A stretch of DNA of 15,719 bases, taken from assembly GCA_937907585.1 (NCBI GenBank), contig CALCVH010000115.1:1-15719 (forward strand), written 5' to 3'. This DNA is from an uncultured Bacillota bacterium (lineage in GTDB: Bacteria > Bacillota_I > Bacilli_A > Izemoplasmatales > UBA1188). Positions 6,621 through 14,940 of the stretch are shown here, in pieces. The position numbers and the translations under genes were made by a program. The stretch's first letter is position 1, and each line of letters begins with the position of its first letter. The notes under the pieces are model-generated. The model made no database searches. It saw only the letters and a program-made list of their open reading frames with translations, and was not told the DNA's origin.

Positions 6621-7493
6621 TTGAATATAAATTTTTGTAATATAACAACCAAAAGTTATTATAGATTTATCGAATTCTTATCTTTATTATGTGGAATAGA
6701 TATATCACATGAAAGATTTAAACAAGTAATACTGGATAATATTGAGGCCGTAACTAATGAAGATAAACAAGTTAAATCTTTAGCTAATTCATATCTCTAT
6801 ATATTATCCAATATTAAACAGCCATTATCTTTAGAAATTATATATACATCATATTTTTTATTAACAGGGAAAAATATTGATAAATCTGAAAGCGAAATCA
6901 TTTTAAGCACTTATTACTATAATAATAATACTGACGCATACAATAAGGCAATTGCCGTGCATAAAATTATTTTAAATGTAATTAAGAATAGAAAAATTGA
7001 ATTCGCTTTTATTATTTCAAATTATATATTACTTAAAAATAAAAAAGGACAACTACTACCTCATCCTAGAATAGTTAATGATTATAATACTAATTTAAGA
7101 ATAGATGATTATTCTGATTGGATATTTTTATTTAAACAGATGGAAGATAGACAAACATTTAGTGAAGGCTATCCTTTGCCAAGTAAAGAAGATGTTATAG
7201 AAAAAATAAAAAATATTAGTAATACATTAAAAACTACATATAAAGTGAAGTTTTTAGCTTTATATGGCAGTATTGTTAAAAATATTCAAAATGAATCAAG
7301 CGATATAGATTTCTTAATAGATTTTGATAATAATTTAATAGATTATGAAAAAGGATTATTGAAAGAAAAACTAATTAAATACTTGAAAGAAGAATTAGAC
7401 GAAAGAATAGATTTAGTTGATTTTAAACACGCATTAAAAGAATTAAATATTAATGAAATGGAAAAAATAATAGTTTTAATAAAGGAGCAATAG
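6621..7493 (+). CDS. MNT-type nucleotidyltransferase with N-terminal degenerate Fic-like region
   Basis: This 290-residue protein starts at TTG, fixed by GGAGG at 6610-6614. The C-terminal third is a minimal nucleotidyltransferase (MNT) domain of the polymerase-beta superfamily. It has G216-S217, then D228 and D230 in SSDIDFLIDF, and a third acid D264 in RIDLVDF, so the catalytic set is complete. MNT enzymes transfer AMP to proteins or other targets and often act as antitoxins. The N-terminal 190 residues resemble a Fic/Doc helical fold: PLSLEIIYTSYFLL (about 68-81) like the 'LH..L' helix, and NYILLKNKKGQLLPHP (about 134-149) like the helix that follows the Fic active site. The HPFxxGNGR motif itself is absent, so Fic-type AMP transfer is not expected. 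This Fic comparison is made by eye and is the uncertain part. It has no membrane segment. The RHS gene starts two bases after its stop, with AAAGGAG inside this gene's last codons, so the two are translationally coupled. Its role may be to control, modify or protect against the RHS effector. Confidence 0.8.
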   Translation: MNINFCNITTKSYYRFIEFLSLLCGIDISHERFKQVILDNIEAVTNEDKQVKSLANSYLYILSNIKQPLSLEIIYTSYFLLTGKNIDKSESEIILSTYYYNNNTDAYNKAIAVHKIILNVIKNRKIEFAFIISNYILLKNKKGQLLPHPRIVNDYNTNLRIDDYSDWIFLFKQMEDRQTFSEGYPLPSKEDVIEKIKNISNTLKTTYKVKFLALYGSIVKNIQNESSDIDFLIDFDNNLIDYEKGLLKEKLIKYLKEELDERIDLVDFKHALKELNINEMEKIIVLIKEQ

Positions 7494-7495
7494 CT

Positions 7496-10400
7496 ATGAT
7501 TAAACATATTACAAATGATTACATTAATGAAAATCTTGATTCATATGTTGAAATTACTTCTAAATTAATATCAACTAGCAATAATAATTACAATTATATA
7601 GAACCTTTTCAACTTCAGAATCATCCAGATGATCTTTATATTTTTAACAGCAATTATATATTAGTACTAAAATTAGAATTTAAAAATCTTGATTCATCAG
7701 ATTCTATATTAAAATTATTGATTAAATTAAGGATGCATGCATTAAATTTGCATTCGCACTTAAAAGTATATAAAATCAATACTAATTTGGTTGATTTTCC
7801 TTTGTCTGCTTCAACTTTATATAATTCGATTTCATTTTCTACTTCTTCATTAATTGATCAACTAATTTTATATCCAATGTTAAATTATGGTGATGGATAT
7901 TCAACTCAAAGTGTAGATATTGATTTAACTAGAATAGCTCAATCTATTACACCATCAAATAATAAAATATTTTTAGCGATAAAAGGTGGATATACGGCAC
8001 CTAATTTTATTTATTTATTTACCCCTGAATATCTAAGCGATAATGAAAATATTGTCGATGCAGAAGTTTTAAAAAATGATGGATTAAATAACATTAATAA
8101 ATTTGATGAAGTATCATGTTCTTTATATGATAAGGGATATATAAATCTTTCAAATGGCTCTGTAATTCATAATTTTAATTTGATTACATCATTAGGTAAA
8201 AGAATGCCTATCCCACTTAAGATGTCCCATAACTGTTTTAGAACTAATAATAGCCCTTATTTTAATTTTAATTTAAAGTTAAATTACGAATTTGTTATTA
8301 ATTATGAAACTATAGAATCAGAGACAACTATTAGTATCTACAAATTTCTGATAGAAGATTATAGTGGCGTTACTAAAACATATGATAGTTATGAGAATAC
8401 CGAAAAGAATCGTGAATTACTAGGAATAGATAGATACATAGAAGATTTAGCGCTTTTTTATTCCGCTGATGATGGGTCATATTTATTTTCTGAAATCATT
8501 AATGACACTATACATTTGTATTTATATGATATAAATGAAAATTTTTATCATCTTAAATCTGAATCAAATAGATTTGTGCTTGTTCAAATTAAAAATTCAT
8601 ATAACGATGAAATTAATTTTTCATATAATGAAGGATTAAATAATGAGTTAATTACAATCACAAACACCAGCAATGATTTAATAAAAGTATATTATACGTT
8701 AATAGACAATAAAAAGATTATTAGTAGAATAGAAGATGTTAACACTTCAAGAATGATAACTATTGATACTTACGAAAATTATATTTTAATAAAATACAAT
8801 AAAGGCAACGATGAATATTCATGCTATAAGAAACTTAAAATTAATTTTTATATTAATAATACTATAGAAAGCATTCAAGAGTTTGATGAAAATAATAATC
8901 AAATGAATAAACTTGAATACATCATTTCAAATAATAAAATATCGACTGTTAATAGATACGATTCGTTAAATAATAAAATATCATATAAAAATTATACGTA
9001 TTTATCAAAATATACCAAAATAAGTGATAATTATAATAACACAACCTATCATTACTTTGATCTCTATAATAGACCAATACTTGAAATAAACGATAATTAT
9101 AGATGTTTAAGTTATTCGTATAATAGTATTGATGAACCTCTTAAAGGGGTTTCTTCAATCACGGATTTTATTGTCAAAAAAAGATGTTTAATAGAAAATC
9201 ATAGTTTTGAATATCTAGACAACAATCAAGATTTAATTGGGTGGGATTTAACTGGAAATAAAAAATATAGTTTATCTGATGATTGTCTCTATGGAGGAAA
9301 AAGCTTATTTATTAATACTTTACCAAGTGACAGTTTGAAGTTGACTCAAAATATTTATTCTTTATCAAACGGAACTTATTCTCTTAAAATAAACGCTAGA
9401 GCGTTATCTTCATTAAACAATCTTTCCATTAAGGTTAAACTGACTTATATGAAGAAAGATATAATAGTAAATGGTGGAGCGATAGAGATAAACGCCATCA
9501 ATCCTGGTTTAACATTATATAATGAAGAATATCCTGTAAATCTAACTAATCTTGATGGTAACTGGAAAAGTTTTTCTACAAATAATTTTACTATATCTGC
9601 GCTTATGATAAATTTAGTAGTATCTATAGAAATAAACGCAAGCGGGTTGAACCAAGTATATTTAGATGATTTTAATTTTAGTGATGGAGATAAAGTAGTA
9701 AGGTATAATTTAATAAACAATGGTTCATTTGAAAATGTATCTGGCAATAGACCATCGTGTTACCAATTTGAAAATTTAAGTAATGACGATACTATTACTT
9801 CTTCATTAAACGATGAGACAACCCACGCCTTGATATTCTCAAAAAAGGTGATGCATCTAGATTTAAAAGATGTTACTTTTGATGGAACAGAATTTGTAGC
9901 TAGAAAGCTATATCAATTAGTTAATGTAAAAGGATATAAAGGTGATTGTTTCACTTATAGCATATTCGCAAGATGTTTTCTAACTATTAACACAAAATTA
10001 AGGGCTTATATTACATTTAATTATTTGAATACTGAACCAGAAACAATTTATTTTAATTTTTTAGAAAATATAAATACTTATCAATTATTATCTAAAGGCA
10101 TAAGAGCTTTATACGATTATGAGTCTATTATAATAGGTGTTGAATATGATGGATTCGATCATTTATATATTGATTCATTTGAATTAAATAAAGATACGTT
10201 TACTACTTATTATAACTATACTCCTAAAGGAAAAATAATAGATATATCTAAGGATAATGGAAAAAGCATCAACATAAAATATGATAAAAATAAACCAACC
10301 TATATATCATATAAAAATAATGCCTATTTTAAATATGAATATGATAGTATAGGAAGATTATCAAAAATCATTGATTCATTTGGTACAACTATTGATTATA

Positions 10401-13400
10401 CGTATGGAACAAATGAATCAAAATATGATGTTACAAGTACATCTATTTCATATTATAATGGAACGAATCTTAGTTCGATCGTTTTTGAATATTCTTATGA
10501 TAATTTAGGAAATATAACTACTGAAATCGATGAACATGATAATTCATTTAATTATATGTATGATACTTTAAGAAGAGTAGTGAAAGTAACTAACCCTAAT
10601 AACCTTGAAATAAATAAAGAATATGACTATTTATCAAATGTAGAAAGAGTATATTGTTCGTTAAATCCAAATTCAAATTATATACATTCAAACGATATTA
10701 CATATAATAAGACATTAAACTTAGTGAGCAATGTTTGGACCGGCCCCTCTAATAACAGAATTCATTATGACTATATATATGATAGTACTGGTAGATTACT
10801 TGAAGTAAAACAAAGCAATCTTTCTTTAGAAAAATATGAATATAATTCAGTTTTGAATTCAATAAATAAAAACTTAATCACAAGCAAAAGATATGGTAGT
10901 AGCGGCGATCTATTTACTTTTGATTATGACAATAAAAATAGATTAACACAGGTATACTTAAATAGTAGTTTAGCTTATCAATATTCTTATAACGAAGAAT
11001 CATTAGTATCTGAAACTATAGATCATATTAATAACAAAAAAACATTTTATTCATATGATTCTAAAGATAGATTAGAAAGAATTACTAATGATGACTATGT
11101 AATAAAAAAAGGATTTGATAACAACGACAATCCACAAAAGGTAATATATTCAAATGATTATGTAGATAGAATAAATTTATTTGAATATGATTATGAACAT
11201 ACTCAAGATACTAAAGATGGTTTTATAAAAAGACTATCAAAATATAATGATGAAATAATTTTACCAAGTTTTAAAGGCGAATCGTTAGGCGGATTAAAAC
11301 CTACGTTTTATAACGCTGAGGTTATAATGGATTCAACTATTAACTCTCAAGTTTTTGAGTGCGCTTATAGAAACAATTATCTTTTATATGATTTAAATAA
11401 AGTTAATGAAAATTATCAAAATGAAGTAGTTGATGGTAAAAAATTTAATCTCTATGAATGGAAAAGAGTCTTTAGATATATAAAAACATTTTATCTTTGG
11501 TTTAAACCTGAACAAGAAATAACTAATAGGCCGCCAAAAATAATTAATATTTTAAGATTAATGAATCTTGATTCAGAAAATAAATATTTGGCTTCTATAG
11601 ATATTAATACATCATTCAAAATCATTTATAGAGATAGAAATCAATCAGTCAAGTTAACAACCTCTAATTCAATTAATTTTAATGAATACAATTTCCTATC
11701 ATTTACAATCTTAAGAAATAGTAACAATGACAACGTTATAAAAATTACATTAAATAACACAGAAACACAAAATGTCATAGTAAACGAGAGCGTATTTAGC
11801 GTTAATGGTTTCTCATTATCTAAACAGTATATTGAATCTTTAGAAGAAGGCTTATCATCTTCTGAATTATCACATTCAAATTATTTATTACAGAACATTT
11901 CATATTGTGTTCCTTTCGTCGGTGTTTCTAATAAAAATTATTCATTAAACGAATATAAAAATATGAATAGCGCGTTTAATAAATACTTTATTAGTTCTAA
12001 TACTAGATTATCTCGTTCTTCGCTTCTTTATTATAGTTTTGATAAAGAAGATGACTATGATTTAATTACTTTAGATAATGAAGTTAATTCATTAAAAGGA
12101 TTAAGACCTATAAACTATATAAAGCCTGATGAAGAATATGATATAACCAAAAACACCTTATTTAGATATGATAATCTATTAAATAGATATTTATACTGTG
12201 TGATAAAAGATGAAGTAGATCAAATACTAAAATATGATTTTAATATTTCTACTAATTTTACTATGTCATTACTTTATAAAACTATCCCTAATCCACCTTC
12301 ATATGGCGCAAGAACTATTGTTAATTTTAAGGATAAAGACACAAATAATGACATATTAAAAATATTTCTTACTCCATATGGTCTTATGAACTCGCTTGTA
12401 ATTCAACGTAATAGTGATGTTAAAATGATGTCTTCTATTAGTGAAAATACTTGGCAGAATCTATTTATTAAATTAGATAACGGTTCATTATATGTTTATC
12501 TAGATAATATAGTATTATCACCACCTTTATCAAACATTGATTTATCTAATTCAATTTGTTATATAGGCGCATTAAATGATGATATTGGTAATCCGTTTAA
12601 TGGATATATAATGGATATAAAATATTCTCTTAAAGCTATATCATATGATTATCAAAAAGAAAAGAAATCAAGACCAAAAATATACGCTGATATCACTGAT
12701 AATTTAGGAAGATTGGTAAACAAGAATATAGTTATAGGTGATGAATGTTACGAATATGTATATAATTATGATAAGTTAAGAATATCTAGTGAAATGCTTG
12801 TGACTGATGAAGGAATATCATATGAATATGACTCGATGAATAATGTAAGTGTAACTAATTTTGATTCAAATATTACTAGATATGAATATGATAAATTAAA
12901 TGAATTAACTAATGTTTATCAGAATAATACACTTAAATATCATTATGAATACGATGCGTATGGAAATATAACTAGGTTGACTAAACCAGGAACCATTAAT
13001 GAATTATCATTCGCATATGGAGTAGGTGGTAGATTAATAACCGTATATAAAAAGGTTAATAATAATGATGTAGTCTACAGAACAATAACATATAATAGTG
13101 ATAATCCATTCTATCCATCATCTTTAACTATTAACTCCATAAATAAATCACTTAGCTTTAGTGGTAAAAGACTTATGAGTATAGGTAGTGATATATCATT
13201 TACTTATAACGATAAAGGTATAAGAACAAGCAAAACTACTAGTGATGCGTTATATGAATATGAACTAGATGAATCAAGGATAATATCACTTAGAAAAACA
13301 TCTAATCAAGTAGTTAATAAAATATATTTTAATTATGATTTAAATGGATCGTTATCATCATTAACATATAATAATAAAGAATATATTTATGTAAGGGATA

Positions 13401-14326
13401 CTTTACAAAATATATTAGGTATTATTGATACAGATAGAAATTATATAGTAAAATATAGTTACTCTCCATTTGGAGAAGTAACTAGAACTATTCTATCCAA
13501 TGATGTAGATGATGTTTTTATAGCTAATAATAACCCATTTATATTTAAAGGTTATTATTATGATTTTGAAACTAATCTATATTATCTAAATAGTAGATAT
13601 TATGATCCTGAATTATGTAGATTTATCACTCCTGATAATTATTCATATTTAGATAATAATAATCCAATTGGATTAAATCTATATATGTATTGTGGAAATA
13701 ATCCAGTGATGAATATAGATCCAAGCGGATATTCTTGGTTTAGAAAGTGCTTAGATTGGGTTGAAACCATAATTGGCACATTTAATCCAATTAGTTTACT
13801 TATATCAGTTACTGCAGTCGCTGTTGCTGCAATTACTGGTAGAACAGATGAACTAAAAGAAGATTTTGAAAACGGTTGTTTTAATATATTTAATCAATCA
13901 GAAGAAACCGCTATAAATGCGAAAGTATTTAGTTTTTATAAAGGAAGTAAAGTTGTTAGATTAAATGGGAATAGAGGTTTTACTATTTTTGGTACCATAT
14001 GGGCTGGAAAAGAAAACTTTTCTACAAAAGATTTAAAACATGAACATGGTCATCATGTTCAAGAAATGATTCTTGGTCCTTTATATCTTATCAATATCGC
14101 TGCTCCATCTATTATATATTATTATATTGATGATAAGTATTTAAGTAAAATGCCAGGAGACAAATCAAGCGATTACATTTATTATTCTACCCCTTGGGAA
14201 GTGACTGCTGATTGGCTTGGTGGAGTTGAAGGAAGAGAATACAAGAAAGGTTCTCTTGCTTGGGGAATAATTGAAAATCTCTTAGGACCTTCGATTATTT
14301 TATTATACTTATTATTCGGTTATTAG
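7496..14326 (+). CDS. Giant YD/RHS-repeat protein with C-terminal metallopeptidase-like effector
   Basis: This 2276-residue polymorphic-toxin-type protein has the following layout. Residues 1-170 resemble a DNRLRE beta domain. About 200-560 is a divergent YD shell entry (INLSNGSVIH). About 562-735 and 737-900 are two carbohydrate-binding-like beta domains, each starting with an N-x-SFE motif. About 902-1245 contains YD repeats such as YEYDSIGRLSKI and YIYDSTGRLLEV. A long insert includes a LamG/concanavalin-like domain at about 1503-1715. More YD repeats occupy about 1726-1985. The RHS-associated core (YSPFGE at about 1988, YYYDFETNLYYLNSRYYDP, then D2075-PSG) ends near 2079. RHS cores of this kind form a shell that self-cleaves at the D-P-x-G region and frees the C-terminal toxin. 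The last 197 residues hold H2182-E-H-G-H2186, an HExxH zincin motif, and a candidate third ligand E2235 in PWEVTADW. Three hydrophobic segments lie at about 2097-2115, 2192-2212 and 2261-2276. No signal peptide, LXG or WXG domain is visible, so the export route is unclear. The GC content rises sharply after the core. Confidence 0.92.
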   Translation: MIKHITNDYINENLDSYVEITSKLISTSNNNYNYIEPFQLQNHPDDLYIFNSNYILVLKLEFKNLDSSDSILKLLIKLRMHALNLHSHLKVYKINTNLVDFPLSASTLYNSISFSTSSLIDQLILYPMLNYGDGYSTQSVDIDLTRIAQSITPSNNKIFLAIKGGYTAPNFIYLFTPEYLSDNENIVDAEVLKNDGLNNINKFDEVSCSLYDKGYINLSNGSVIHNFNLITSLGKRMPIPLKMSHNCFRTNNSPYFNFNLKLNYEFVINYETIESETTISIYKFLIEDYSGVTKTYDSYENTEKNRELLGIDRYIEDLALFYSADDGSYLFSEIINDTIHLYLYDINENFYHLKSESNRFVLVQIKNSYNDEINFSYNEGLNNELITITNTSNDLIKVYYTLIDNKKIISRIEDVNTSRMITIDTYENYILIKYNKGNDEYSCYKKLKINFYINNTIESIQEFDENNNQMNKLEYIISNNKISTVNRYDSLNNKISYKNYTYLSKYTKISDNYNNTTYHYFDLYNRPILEINDNYRCLSYSYNSIDEPLKGVSSITDFIVKKRCLIENHSFEYLDNNQDLIGWDLTGNKKYSLSDDCLYGGKSLFINTLPSDSLKLTQNIYSLSNGTYSLKINARALSSLNNLSIKVKLTYMKKDIIVNGGAIEINAINPGLTLYNEEYPVNLTNLDGNWKSFSTNNFTISALMINLVVSIEINASGLNQVYLDDFNFSDGDKVVRYNLINNGSFENVSGNRPSCYQFENLSNDDTITSSLNDETTHALIFSKKVMHLDLKDVTFDGTEFVARKLYQLVNVKGYKGDCFTYSIFARCFLTINTKLRAYITFNYLNTEPETIYFNFLENINTYQLLSKGIRALYDYESIIIGVEYDGFDHLYIDSFELNKDTFTTYYNYTPKGKIIDISKDNGKSINIKYDKNKPTYISYKNNAYFKYEYDSIGRLSKIIDSFGTTIDYTYGTNESKYDVTSTSISYYNGTNLSSIVFEYSYDNLGNITTEIDEHDNSFNYMYDTLRRVVKVTNPNNLEINKEYDYLSNVERVYCSLNPNSNYIHSNDITYNKTLNLVSNVWTGPSNNRIHYDYIYDSTGRLLEVKQSNLSLEKYEYNSVLNSINKNLITSKRYGSSGDLFTFDYDNKNRLTQVYLNSSLAYQYSYNEESLVSETIDHINNKKTFYSYDSKDRLERITNDDYVIKKGFDNNDNPQKVIYSNDYVDRINLFEYDYEHTQDTKDGFIKRLSKYNDEIILPSFKGESLGGLKPTFYNAEVIMDSTINSQVFECAYRNNYLLYDLNKVNENYQNEVVDGKKFNLYEWKRVFRYIKTFYLWFKPEQEITNRPPKIINILRLMNLDSENKYLASIDINTSFKIIYRDRNQSVKLTTSNSINFNEYNFLSFTILRNSNNDNVIKITLNNTETQNVIVNESVFSVNGFSLSKQYIESLEEGLSSSELSHSNYLLQNISYCVPFVGVSNKNYSLNEYKNMNSAFNKYFISSNTRLSRSSLLYYSFDKEDDYDLITLDNEVNSLKGLRPINYIKPDEEYDITKNTLFRYDNLLNRYLYCVIKDEVDQILKYDFNISTNFTMSLLYKTIPNPPSYGARTIVNFKDKDTNNDILKIFLTPYGLMNSLVIQRNSDVKMMSSISENTWQNLFIKLDNGSLYVYLDNIVLSPPLSNIDLSNSICYIGALNDDIGNPFNGYIMDIKYSLKAISYDYQKEKKSRPKIYADITDNLGRLVNKNIVIGDECYEYVYNYDKLRISSEMLVTDEGISYEYDSMNNVSVTNFDSNITRYEYDKLNELTNVYQNNTLKYHYEYDAYGNITRLTKPGTINELSFAYGVGGRLITVYKKVNNNDVVYRTITYNSDNPFYPSSLTINSINKSLSFSGKRLMSIGSDISFTYNDKGIRTSKTTSDALYEYELDESRIISLRKTSNQVVNKIYFNYDLNGSLSSLTYNNKEYIYVRDTLQNILGIIDTDRNYIVKYSYSPFGEVTRTILSNDVDDVFIANNNPFIFKGYYYDFETNLYYLNSRYYDPELCRFITPDNYSYLDNNNPIGLNLYMYCGNNPVMNIDPSGYSWFRKCLDWVETIIGTFNPISLLISVTAVAVAAITGRTDELKEDFENGCFNIFNQSEETAINAKVFSFYKGSKVVRLNGNRGFTIFGTIWAGKENFSTKDLKHEHGHHVQEMILGPLYLINIAAPSIIYYYIDDKYLSKMPGDKSSDYIYYSTPWEVTADWLGGVEGREYKKGSLAWGIIENLLGPSIILLYLLFGY

Positions 14327-14338
14327 GAGAAAATAGAT

Positions 14339-14821
14339 ATGAAAAATACACTTTGCATATATATTTTACTTGGACTTATATACTTAATATTTGTATTTAC
14401 AACAATTGAATGTGAAGAAAAAAGAGCAACTAACTGGGAATTTGAACATGATATTGAAGAAATAGAATCAATTGTTATTGCTAAATTTGGGGAAAGCTTT
14501 AATACAACGACTATAGATAAAATAGACATAACTGATTTTGAAGTTGCGAAAGAAATAGAAAAAGAACAATACACTGAATTATATGAAGAAATAAAGAAAC
14601 TTCCAATTGGAAACCTTGAAATGTTTGCCCCCAAGCATGGTTTTTTCCCTTATGGTTTTATTGTTTATTTTAATGATGCATCTTTTGATATTCTTACGAA
14701 AAATAACGCAAGGCACCAATACGCTGATGGATCTTACATAGTTCCGTATATTGGGAAATATTTTAATTACGAGTATAAAAAATTATTAGAAAAACATTTG
14801 GGAGAAAGTATAGTATATTAA
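14339..14821 (+). CDS. Small membrane-anchored protein, candidate immunity protein
   Basis: I do not recognise this 160-residue family. It starts 12 bases after the RHS stop, with AGGAG at 14325-14329 overlapping that stop codon, so it belongs to the same transcript. Residues 5-23 form one hydrophobic helix, followed by ECEEKRA and a charged domain of about 135 residues. C25 follows T-I-E, which does not fit a lipobox, so a plain membrane anchor or an uncleaved signal is more likely than a lipoprotein. The soluble part would face outside. Its position immediately behind the C-terminal effector module is the standard place for the cognate immunity gene of RHS/polymorphic toxins. An outward-facing inhibitor would suit a toxin with hydrophobic segments arriving at the envelope. 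GC content is about 27% by hand count. The immunity role is inferred from position only. Confidence 0.8.
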   Translation: MKNTLCIYILLGLIYLIFVFTTIECEEKRATNWEFEHDIEEIESIVIAKFGESFNTTTIDKIDITDFEVAKEIEKEQYTELYEEIKKLPIGNLEMFAPKHGFFPYGFIVYFNDASFDILTKNNARHQYADGSYIVPYIGKYFNYEYKKLLEKHLGESIVY

Positions 14822-14881
14822 TAATAATTCGAAATGTTTTTAACTATAACAATCACAACTTCGGTAAAATGATAATAAAAT

Positions 14882-14914
14882 AATAATCCAGGTATATTGT
14901 ATCTGGATTATTTT
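14882..14914. terminator. Bidirectional intrinsic terminator between convergent genes
   Basis: AATAATCCAG at 14882-14891 pairs perfectly with CTGGATTATT at 14903-14912 around an 11-base loop that can pair further. A T-run leaves the stem on the plus strand, and an A-rich stretch before the stem gives the T-run on the minus strand. It therefore can end both the RHS cassette from the left and lit from the right. Confidence 0.9.
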
Positions 14915-14940
14915 AGTTTATATAGAACTTTAATGAAATG

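Noticed and set aside
9445..9747. 100-codon minus-strand frame inside the RHS gene
   Set aside because: It lies fully antisense within a continuous, domain-rich coding region and shows no motif or start signal.
10200..13480. Possible tandem DNA repeats in the RHS gene
   Set aside because: The repetition is at protein level (degenerate YD motifs of varied spacing). The nucleotide copies are too diverged to call as DNA repeats.
14323..14634. 103-codon minus-strand frame opposite the candidate immunity gene
   Set aside because: It is a shadow of the plus-strand gene, with serine- and isoleucine-rich composition from antisense AT-rich codons and no ribosome binding site.
14822..14881. Remnant gene or second immunity gene after the cassette
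   Set aside because: All frames are closed within a few codons. The stretch is AT-rich spacer leading into the terminator.
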